Below, one piece after another: positions 57,578 to 64,000 of a stretch of 64,000 nucleotides of DNA. The position numbers and the translations under genes were made by a program. Source of the stretch: Coriobacteriales bacterium OH1046. Its GTDB lineage: Bacteria > Actinomycetota > Coriobacteriia > Coriobacteriales > Atopobiaceae. Under the pieces are notes generated by a model. That model was given only the letters and a program-made list of their open reading frames with translations. It did no database searches and was not told the DNA's origin. Location: NCBI GenBank assembly GCA_004010535.1, contig RQYE01000007.1, positions 62,001-126,000 of the forward strand. The letters run 5' to 3'. The first letter of the stretch is position 1; each line of letters opens with the position of its first letter.

Positions 57578-58467
57578 ATCCGATCCTTCCTCAGCACGTC
57601 CCTTGCAGAGACGATCATCCCCCCGGCGATCACTGCCGCAAGCGAGACGATCGCGGATAGCACGGCGGACACCCACAGCTCGATACCCGGTGCGTATGTT
57701 CCGAACTCGGTCTCGACCGGGCCTTGGACCACGAACTCCGCGCTGCGCGATGCCATCATGAGGTTGCCCATGAGCAGGGGATGCATCACGAAGAGCGACG
57801 CGCAGATCGAGGCTGCAAGCAGGGCAAAGGCAACGTTGTTGTCCCATGCGGCCGAGAGGGCGCATTGCGCGAGGGCCAAGGCGCACGATGCGGCGAGCGT
57901 CGAGAGGCAGACGGGCAGGCCGCTGCGCACCGAGCCGTGCGTGAGCGTCTCGTGGGCGAAATCGTACAGCGACGGCAGCCAGGTGGAGGTATCGAACGTC
58001 AACTCGCCGCCCAAGGCGAGCGTCGCGGCGAGGCATACGGCGGCAACGCTCGCCCAATAGGCGAGCACGCTTGCCAAGACCGACATGAAGATGCCCTCCC
58101 AGCAGGCGCGGCGGCTGCCGCTGGCAACCATCACGCCCTGCAGCTCCTGGTTGTTGGGGTATACCGACGAGACGAGGTAGATGGAGACGAGCATGAGCGC
58201 CAGCCAGCCGAAGGGGATGCGCAGCTGTTGCATCACCGTGAGCACATCAGGGTTGGGCGGGGGCTGCGGCATGCCGGCAAGGACCGCGCAGACGATATCG
58301 CCCAGCTTCGGGGCGATCACATACTCGTTTACAAGGAGCCTCAACCTCAAGGTGACGCAGGTGCCCGCAGCGATGAGCGCTCCAAGCGCACAGCAGATGC
58401 GCCGCTCGAACCTCGATGCGCGCAGGGCCCGTCTCAAGACGCGCGGGGAAAGCCGCATGCCGCCCAT
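57574..58467 (-). CDS. ABC transporter permease-like protein, third of three
   Basis: The 297-residue membrane protein has about six hydrophobic segments (for example ALGALIAAGTCVTLRLRLLV, WLALMLVSIYLVSSVYPNNQ, CLSTLAASCALALAQCALSA) and large extracytoplasmic loops. It is encoded in a stop-start overlap with the upstream permease (shared A of TGATG) and overlaps the ATPase start by four bases. No catalytic motif is seen. The topology fits ABC-2 type permeases of peptide immunity systems. Confidence 0.65.
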   Translation of the reverse strand: MGGMRLSPRVLRRALRASRFERRICCALGALIAAGTCVTLRLRLLVNEYVIAPKLGDIVCAVLAGMPQPPPNPDVLTVMQQLRIPFGWLALMLVSIYLVSSVYPNNQELQGVMVASGSRRACWEGIFMSVLASVLAYWASVAAVCLAATLALGGELTFDTSTWLPSLYDFAHETLTHGSVRSGLPVCLSTLAASCALALAQCALSAAWDNNVAFALLAASICASLFVMHPLLMGNLMMASRSAEFVVQGPVETEFGTYAPGIELWVSAVLSAIVSLAAVIAGGMIVSARDVLRKDRI

Positions 58468-59285
58468 CAGCGTCTCCTCCCTATGCCGATGTCGATGCGA
58501 GACGCCAGGGCCAGGCCGCCCAGATAGGCTGCCAAGCCCACGAGGGCGAAGAGGGCCGCACCGGTCTCCGGCCTCAGACCGCCCTCCACGAAGATGCTGC
58601 TGCGGGATACGAGGAGCCGGGCGACGGGCATCGAGGAGTACTTCAAGAACCAGGCGGTGGCCAAGTGCGCTACCGATACGATGAACGCGGGGACGGTGCC
58701 GATGGCAAGGGCGAGGGCGAGCTGCACCAGGGAAAGGGCGACAAGTCCCACGAGAAAGACCCCGAAAAAGCCCATGATGTGCGTCCACGGGTAGCTCATG
58801 GGCGCATCGGGATTCCCACCCCAGAAGGAGTAGGTGGCGCAGTCGGACCCCAGCCCCACGCGCCCGCCCAGCACGAACGTCCATAGGAGCGCCCCGAAAA
58901 GGAGTGCCGCGCAATCCGCTGCAACGGTGAGCGTGCATACGAGGACCTCTGCCCCCCACCAGCGCGCCCTACTCCCCGAGAGGGCGACCAAGGCCATGTC
59001 GAAGGAGCCCTGGCCGCCGCGCACATGCGCGAGGGTTGAGACGAGGACGCACAGGATGGTGACGCTCCATATGCTGATGAGTGCGATATCCGCGCCCAAG
59101 GGACGGAAGAGCACATCCCCTCCCGCGAACGCGGTGACGGGCAGGCGGCGTAGGGCGAGCTCGCCCCTGAGCCACACGGCGTCGGAACCCGAGATGGCAA
59201 GGATCAGCCCCCAGCACACCGCTAGGCGCAGCCGCCGCGCACGCCACAGCGCTGCCGCCGTTCCGGAAAACGTGCCGCAGCTCAT
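58467..59285 (-). CDS. ABC transporter permease-like protein, second of three
   Basis: The 272-residue protein starts MSCGTFSGTAAALWRARRLR. Its first membrane span is LAVCWGLILAISGSDAVWLR, with more spans near ALISIWSVTILCVLVSTLAH, CAALLFGALLWTFVLGGRVG, and IMGFFGVFLVGLVALSLVQL. The start overlaps the stop of the first permease by four bases. It is similar in layout to ABC-2 family permeases, without recognisable substrate motif. Confidence 0.65.
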   Translation of the reverse strand: MSCGTFSGTAAALWRARRLRLAVCWGLILAISGSDAVWLRGELALRRLPVTAFAGGDVLFRPLGADIALISIWSVTILCVLVSTLAHVRGGQGSFDMALVALSGSRARWWGAEVLVCTLTVAADCAALLFGALLWTFVLGGRVGLGSDCATYSFWGGNPDAPMSYPWTHIMGFFGVFLVGLVALSLVQLALALAIGTVPAFIVSVAHLATAWFLKYSSMPVARLLVSRSSIFVEGGLRPETGAALFALVGLAAYLGGLALASRIDIGIGRRR

Positions 59286-60235
59286 AGCAGGTCTTTCTTC
59301 ATGCGCATGCGCGGCACGACGATCGATGCCAGCGCAAGGAGCACGAGCGCGATGATAAGCCATTCGGTCCCGCTTCGTCCTATGCGGGGAGAGACAATTC
59401 GGAAGAGGTTGAGCGACAGCGGAGCCGAGGAGAGGATGTTCAGAACCTTCTGGTCACCGAGCCCCACAGCCCCTATGATCGCCGTCCTCACCTGAGCGCT
59501 TACGAACACGAGCAGGTAGAGGATGACGTACGACCCCGTGATGGCCTCCGCCGGCCGCTCGATGAGGAGCGTGAGGGAGAGGACCGTGGTTGCCCAAAGC
59601 CCCGCGACGACGCCCGCTATGACCGACCACACCAGGGAGAATGTGAGGGGGCGAAGGTAGAAGAGGGAAGAGAACGGGTCATCCTGAAAGATGGCGACAT
59701 ATCCCTGATCGCTCGCCCAGACCGGCGCGGCGGGGGCATAGCAGGCGCAGATGGTAAGGTTGAGCAGGTAGGGCACGAGGACCACGAGCGCACCGGAGAG
59801 GAAGGTCGCTACCGCCTTCGCATGGTAGCATGTACGTCTATTCGTGCGCAGGGCCTCCTGCTGGAGCACGCCCCGCCGCCTCTCGGCACCCCACGACCAC
59901 GCATAGGGAGCGGCTGCCAAGAGCGGCCAGATTAGCGTGAACACGCCGGTGAAGACCCCGTAGTTATAGACTGGCATCCAGAACGCGAAGCAGCTTAAGA
60001 TCGAGTAGTTCTTATTATAGGCCAGCGCCATCTCCAAGGTGTTCTGGAAGATCGTGTGGCAATAGGCGGCCGAGCCGACCGCCAGCACGCAACCAGCAGC
60101 GAAGGGCAGCCAGAACCACGGGTTCGCGCCGAGCGCCTTCCTCAGCTCGGCGCGAACAATACCGGGAATCCACGATGGGTGCGGCGTATGCGACCCGCCG
60201 GACCCTTTTTCTGTTGATGCATGCTTGGATTGCAT
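59282..60235 (-). CDS. ABC transporter permease-like protein, first of three
   Basis: The 317-residue protein has an N-terminal soluble tail and at least six spans (FWLPFAAGCVLAVGSAAYC, VFTGVFTLIWPLLAAAPYAW, ALVVLVPYLLNLTICACY, VWSVIAGVVAGLWATTVLSL, IIALVLLALASIVVP). It ends IVVPRMRMKKDLL. The ATG lies 7 bases after the stop of a 115-aa ORF, indicating coupling. It belongs to ABC-2 type transporters. The three permeases and one ATPase suggest export of, or immunity to, a peptide. Confidence 0.7.
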   Translation of the reverse strand: MQSKHASTEKGSGGSHTPHPSWIPGIVRAELRKALGANPWFWLPFAAGCVLAVGSAAYCHTIFQNTLEMALAYNKNYSILSCFAFWMPVYNYGVFTGVFTLIWPLLAAAPYAWSWGAERRRGVLQQEALRTNRRTCYHAKAVATFLSGALVVLVPYLLNLTICACYAPAAPVWASDQGYVAIFQDDPFSSLFYLRPLTFSLVWSVIAGVVAGLWATTVLSLTLLIERPAEAITGSYVILYLLVFVSAQVRTAIIGAVGLGDQKVLNILSSAPLSLNLFRIVSPRIGRSGTEWLIIALVLLALASIVVPRMRMKKDLL

Positions 60236-60242
60236 GGGATCC

Positions 60243-60590
60243 CTACTTCATGGAGTCGTACCTGTATGCTGAGTCGGCATGTTCCCTATACGTTTGATCT
60301 GACCAGCTTCCGTTCAACGATGTCGTACTACCGACGTAGAAACACAGGGCGTCGAGATCGATCGTGGCCACTCTAAGGTAGCTCGGCATTAAATCCCGCT
60401 TGTGGTGCGGCGTCGTATGGTCCATGCCTTGAACCTCATTGAAAGTCGTATTCGGCGACCATGTTTTCTTAACAGTAAGCGCGCCCCTATTCCCGAATGA
60501 CCATTCAAGATGATAAAAGGCATGATTTTCGCTGCAAATGGTAGGGGATGCCAGTGCGAGCGGGGGAGTGTCAAACTCCGACTCCTGCAA
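60243..60590 (-). CDS. unknown protein heading the ABC operon, start uncertain
   Basis: The frame reads MQESEFDTPPLALASPTICS from TTG 60590 and ends DSAYRYDSMK, with TAG 7 bases before the permease ATG. That spacing favours a real coupled cistron. The same frame stays open upstream to about 60750 with no ATG/GTG. An internal ATG would give 60 residues starting MDHTTPHHKRDL. Composition is far less GC-biased than neighbours. It could be a peptide substrate for the transporter, a remnant of a larger gene, or chance. No family was recognised. Confidence 0.35.
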   Translation of the reverse strand: MQESEFDTPPLALASPTICSENHAFYHLEWSFGNRGALTVKKTWSPNTTFNEVQGMDHTTPHHKRDLMPSYLRVATIDLDALCFYVGSTTSLNGSWSDQTYREHADSAYRYDSMK

Positions 60591-60787
60591 GAGGGCCCGT
60601 GATTTGAAACGTTGTTTCGGGCAGGAGAACGGTTCCGGACCATGTGTTGATTGTGAAAGCGGGCCAACAGCTCCGACGAGTGCGCGAAGATTCTTGAGGC
60701 GGAAGTTCAGCGCTTGGCGGGAGCACGCGCATATTCCGTCAACGAGGCCCGCACGCTCCTATGTTCCCGGGCACTTCATTCAAAAGA

Positions 60788-60813
60788 GGATCGGCGCCTA
60801 AAGGCGCCGATCC
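60788..60813 (-). terminator. Rho-independent terminator of the alcohol dehydrogenase gene
   Basis: GGATCGGCGCC (60788-60798), loop TAAA and GGCGCCGATCC (60803-60813) form a perfect 11-bp stem. On the minus strand it follows the dehydrogenase stop by about 28 bases and is trailed by TCTTTT. Confidence 0.85.
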
Positions 60814-60841
60814 CTGAGCGGTTTTCTGCATATTTATGCGC

Positions 60842-62056
60842 TTAGAACTCCACGGGGAGGTCGTAGTAGACGCACTTGAGGAGCTGCTCCATCTCATCGG
60901 GGGACGGCTGGCGGGGATTGGAGCCCGTGCAGGCGTCGGCGATGGCGTTGACAGCCACCTGCGGTGCCTTCTCGAAGAACTCCTTCTCGTCGATGATGGA
61001 GGCCTCGGAGACGGTGCCGCCCTGGCCGTAGTTCTTGATGCCCTGCGGCACGTCGATCTTGTCGTTGAGATCGCGGATCATCTGGACGAGGTTCTGGACC
61101 TTCTCGCCAACGGTGGCGCCGCCCAGATGGAAGACCTCGTCGGCGATGTAGGCGTAGCGCTGGGCAGCGCGCTCGTCCTTGGCGTTGAACTGGATGACCT
61201 TGCCGAGGTACATGGCGTTGGCGCAGCCGTGGATGATGTGTCCGCCGGAGAATGCGGCACCGGTCTTGTGGGCCATGGAGTGGACGATGCCCAGAAGGCC
61301 CGAGGAGAACGCGATGCCGGCGATGCACTGGGCATCGTGCATGTGCTTGCGGGCCTCTTTATCGCCGGTATAGGACTTGGGGAGCCACGCGGCGATCTCC
61401 CTCATCGCGTAGAGCGCGTTGGCGTCGGTGTAGGGGCTGGCCGCCGTGGAGACATAGGCCTCGATGGCGTGGGTGAGGGCGTCCATGCCGGTGTGGGCGC
61501 AGAGCTTGGCGGGCATGGTGTAGGTGATCTCGGGATCGACGATGGCCACGTCAGGCGTGATCTCGAAGTCGGCGATGGGGTACTTCACGCCCTCCTGGTA
61601 GTTGGTGATGATCGAGAAGGCCGTGACCTCGGTCGCGGTGCCCGAGGTGGATGAGATGGCGCAGAACTTCGCCTTGGTGCGGAGCTTGGGGAGGCCGAAG
61701 ACAACGCACATGTCCTCGAAGGTGGTCTCGGGATACTCGTACTTGATCCACATGGCCTTGGCCGCGTCGATGGGGCTGCCGCCGCCGATGGCGACGATCC
61801 AATCGGGCTGGAAGGTGGCCATGGCCTCGGCACCCTTCATGACGGTCTCGACGGAGGGGTCGCTCTCGACGCCCTCGAACAGTGCGACCTCCATGCCGGC
61901 GGACGTGAGGTCGTCCTCGAGCTCGGCGAGGAAGCCGCCCTTGCGCATGGAGCTGCCGCCGGTGACGATCATGGCGCGCTCGCCCTTGAAGTTCTTGACC
62001 TCATGGCGAGCCCCCTCGCCGAAGTAGAGATCGCGCGGATTGGTGAAACGACCCAT
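60842..62056 (-). CDS. iron-containing alcohol dehydrogenase
   Basis: The 404-residue group III alcohol dehydrogenase has the NAD-binding VAIGGGSPIDAAKAMWI motif, ISSTSGTATEVTAFSII, and the iron ligands in HTGMDALTHAIEAYVS (Asp/His) and HSMAHKTGAAFSGGHIIHGC (two His). The family interconverts alcohols and aldehydes in fermentation (butanol, 1,3-propanediol or lactaldehyde types). A strong AAGGAGGAGC site precedes the ATG and a terminator follows. Its 5' gap (62057-62311) contains nothing recognised. Confidence 0.9.
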   Translation of the reverse strand: MGRFTNPRDLYFGEGARHEVKNFKGERAMIVTGGSSMRKGGFLAELEDDLTSAGMEVALFEGVESDPSVETVMKGAEAMATFQPDWIVAIGGGSPIDAAKAMWIKYEYPETTFEDMCVVFGLPKLRTKAKFCAISSTSGTATEVTAFSIITNYQEGVKYPIADFEITPDVAIVDPEITYTMPAKLCAHTGMDALTHAIEAYVSTAASPYTDANALYAMREIAAWLPKSYTGDKEARKHMHDAQCIAGIAFSSGLLGIVHSMAHKTGAAFSGGHIIHGCANAMYLGKVIQFNAKDERAAQRYAYIADEVFHLGGATVGEKVQNLVQMIRDLNDKIDVPQGIKNYGQGGTVSEASIIDEKEFFEKAPQVAVNAIADACTGSNPRQPSPDEMEQLLKCVYYDLPVEF

Positions 62057-62311
62057 AGTGCTCCTCCTTTATACATTGGCATGCAGCGAATGGGCAGGAT
62101 GCCGCATGCCAAAACCAGGACCCGACGGCCCTTCTATCGAAAAAATGGGAGGCGCGCGCCGCGAGACTGTCGCTGAGGGTTTGCGCCGCCACCCAGTCTA
62201 CAGGGTGGGAAGCGCTTCTGCAATGATGAACTTCAGAATGGCCCGTGTGGAACAGAACCCGCACAAACGGATCCATTAAGCTATGACGCAGCGCTTTTCC
62301 GGTGCCGTCCT

Positions 62312-63898
62312 CTAGGGGCGGGGCATGCAGCCGATGCAGTGCGAGCATGCCGTCTGCGCGGAGGGGGCTGCGGCGAGCCCGCCGAGCGCCGTCTCGCGCA
62401 GGCTCGCGGGCAGCGCCTCGCCGACCGACTTCAGGGCGGCGACGACCTCGTCGAACGGCAGGGGGTCGAGCACGCCCGAGAGCGCGAGCTGGGCGGAGAC
62501 GATCGCGTTGGCGACGCCTAGTGCGTTGCGGTCCTGGCAGGGGTGCTCGACGAGCCCCCGGACGGGATCGCATACGAGTCCGAGCAGGTTCGCGATGGCC
62601 GTCGAGGCGGCGCTGAGCGCGACCTCGGGGCTGCCTCCTAACAGCTCCACCACGGCTGCGGCAGCCATCGCAGCCGCCGAGCCGACCTCGGCTTGGCAAC
62701 CGCCCTCCGCTCCCGAAACCGATGCGTTGCGCGCGATGATCGCGCCGACGGCGCAGGCGCACCAGAGCGCATCCGTGATATGCCCGTCGTCGACCCCCAG
62801 CGCCTCGCCGACCGCGAGCACGGCACCGGGCACGATGCCCGCCGATCCGGCTGTGGGTGCCGCCACGATAACGCCCATCGTGGCCGAGCGCTCAAGCGTC
62901 GCCATCGCGTAGGAAACCGCCTTGGTCAGCGTCTCTCCCATGAGGGGGGTGGCAAGGGATGCGCCGGCCTGGGATACGGCACGGGCCTGTCCGCCGAGAA
63001 GCCCGCCAAGCGAGCGCACGGGCCGCTCGATGGGGTCGCGGGTCTCCGCACGCATGGCTTCGAGGACGCGACGCATCGCGGCATCGACGTCGGTGCCCGG
63101 GTCGAGCTCGCGTTCGCGGAGGCGCATGACTGCGCCGATGGAGCTGCCCTCCCTCCGGCATGCCTCGAGCAGATCGGCACCCGAGAGGAAATCGTGGGCG
63201 GCGTCCGAGCCGATGGCGGTATGGCCGGCGCCGGGGATCTGGACGATGCTCACGGCCGAGACGTTGGAGGCTCCGCGAAGATCGTCGGCGAGCTCTTTTT
63301 CGATGGGTGCGTCGAGTTCGAAGATGGTATAGGCCTGCCCCCCGCGCTCCCTGCGGAACGTCCTGACGGTCGCGATGTTCGAGCCCGCCTCGGAGAGCTT
63401 CCCGGTGAGCCCTGCAAGCACGCCGGGGATATCGCGATGGGCGACGAACAGGGTGGGGGAATCCCCGGTGATCTCAACGCCGACGCCATCGATCGAGCTG
63501 ATACGCACGCGCCCGCCTCCGAGGGACTCCCCTGTGACGGAGACCTGCCGGCCCGTGCGCGCGCGCATGGAGATCGTGACGGTGTTGGGATGGAGGCCCG
63601 CATCATCGGGCCCCTCGATGAAGCCCCAGTCCAGCCCCTCTCTGCGCGCATGCTCGAAGGACTCCCGCACGCGCACATCATCGGGCATGAATCCCAGCAT
63701 ACCCGCCACGAGGGCGCGGTCGGTACCGTGTCCTCGGTAGGTGTGCGCGAACGAGTTGTAGAGTGTGAACTCGACCTGTTCGAGGGGGCTGGGCGCAAGC
63801 GAGCGCGCCACAAGCGCGATCCTCAGGGCTCCTGCGGTATGCGAGCTCGACGGCCCCACCATGATGGGCCCGAGTATCTCGAAGGCAGAGGTCTGCAT
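62312..63898 (-). CDS. single-chain L-serine dehydratase (beta-ACT-alpha)
   Basis: The 528-residue protein joins an SdaAB-like beta part (residues 1-140, IMVGPSSSHTAGALRIALVA, FHYxGHGTD-type SFAHTYRGHGTDRALV), an ACT domain (about 150-220, DIPGVLAGLTGKLSEAGSNI), and the alpha part (235-528) with iron-sulfur ligands in AEGGCQAEVGSAAAMAAAAV, CDPVRGLVEHPC and the terminal CSHCIGC. It deaminates L-serine to pyruvate using an oxygen-sensitive [4Fe-4S] cluster. ACT domains often mediate serine binding. GGAAGGAAG precedes the ATG. Positions 63899-64000 hold no further gene. Confidence 0.92.
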   Translation of the reverse strand: MQTSAFEILGPIMVGPSSSHTAGALRIALVARSLAPSPLEQVEFTLYNSFAHTYRGHGTDRALVAGMLGFMPDDVRVRESFEHARREGLDWGFIEGPDDAGLHPNTVTISMRARTGRQVSVTGESLGGGRVRISSIDGVGVEITGDSPTLFVAHRDIPGVLAGLTGKLSEAGSNIATVRTFRRERGGQAYTIFELDAPIEKELADDLRGASNVSAVSIVQIPGAGHTAIGSDAAHDFLSGADLLEACRREGSSIGAVMRLRERELDPGTDVDAAMRRVLEAMRAETRDPIERPVRSLGGLLGGQARAVSQAGASLATPLMGETLTKAVSYAMATLERSATMGVIVAAPTAGSAGIVPGAVLAVGEALGVDDGHITDALWCACAVGAIIARNASVSGAEGGCQAEVGSAAAMAAAAVVELLGGSPEVALSAASTAIANLLGLVCDPVRGLVEHPCQDRNALGVANAIVSAQLALSGVLDPLPFDEVVAALKSVGEALPASLRETALGGLAAAPSAQTACSHCIGCMPRP

Positions 63899-64000
63899 AG
63901 AGCTTCCTTCCGTAGTGCGGCTGCGTCCAAACGTGTCCCAGTGTATCGCAAGGGAGGTCCGACCCCCGCAGGCCGCCCGCTGGGGGGAGGTGAAGCGGGT

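Noticed and set aside
60389-60667. 92-residue minus-strand ORF overlapping the 115-aa frame
   Set aside because: Arg/Ser/His-rich and not positioned for coupling to the permease; the 60243-60590 frame is the better candidate.
1-64000. tRNA, rRNA or CRISPR array
   Set aside because: No cloverleaf-like tRNA sequence, rRNA segment or regularly spaced repeat with unique spacers was found by reading; a covariance-model scan was not possible.

Overview
This window is very GC-rich bacterial DNA of the kind found in Coriobacteriia (Collinsella- or Olsenella-like gut Actinobacteria). The evidence is extreme GC codon use, frequent GTG/TTG starts, a fused MurT-GatD protein, and a gut-type peptide and amino-acid catabolic gene set. 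The genus assignment is inference. No rRNA, tRNA or CRISPR array was seen.

Positions 1 to about 31.1 kb are most of an integrated siphophage; the left end and integrase lie outside the window. An early block (1-3.6 kb) holds a C5 cytosine methyltransferase split by an intein exactly at its catalytic cysteine, then an HNH homing endonuclease gene that overlaps the methyltransferase 3' end and is followed by a second, diverged copy of the methyltransferase C-terminus. A sigma-like late regulator (3.6-4.1 kb), leftward accessory genes, and a small leaderless HTH repressor with palindromic operators (5.2-5.5 kb) follow. The structural module runs rightward: PP-loop ATPase and partner, terminase, SPP1-like portal and MuF head protein, scaffold, lambda-E-type capsid, connectors, tail tube, G/GT chaperone with a TTTTTTA slippery site, tape measure, a ricin-lectin tail protein, fibre, holin and CHAP endolysin (5.7-28.3 kb). 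A leftward accessory operon (31.0-28.4 kb) encodes an AcrVA2-like protein, an Arc-type ribbon-helix-helix protein and three unknown proteins. Its 114-bp promoter/leader is an exact copy of one at 4.6 kb.

The most interesting locus is 11285-13414. The MuF virion protein ends in a domain with RelA/SpoT synthetase hallmarks, followed by an unknown 69-aa protein and a MESH1-like HD alarmone hydrolase. This looks like a capsid-borne nucleotide-synthetase effector with its own detoxifying immunity enzyme.

From 31.5 kb the sequence is host chromosome. It contains a five-gene oligopeptide ABC transporter with an M24 peptidase-like protein, DUF885-type metallopeptidases, a PLP aminotransferase, L-aspartate dehydrogenase, a D-2-hydroxyacid dehydrogenase and a Gfo/Idh/MocA oxidoreductase (31.6-45.6 kb). 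Next come a pyridoxal/pyridoxamine kinase, nitroreductase, DeoC, a MurT-GatD fusion lacking the amidotransferase catalytic residues, an esterase/ATP-grasp pair, and an operon of QueT, LytS-like kinase, LytTR regulator and YfcE-like phosphodiesterase (46-56.2 kb). A leftward ABC export/immunity-type operon (60.6-56.3 kb), an iron-dependent alcohol dehydrogenase and a single-chain L-serine dehydratase (62.3-63.9 kb) complete the window.
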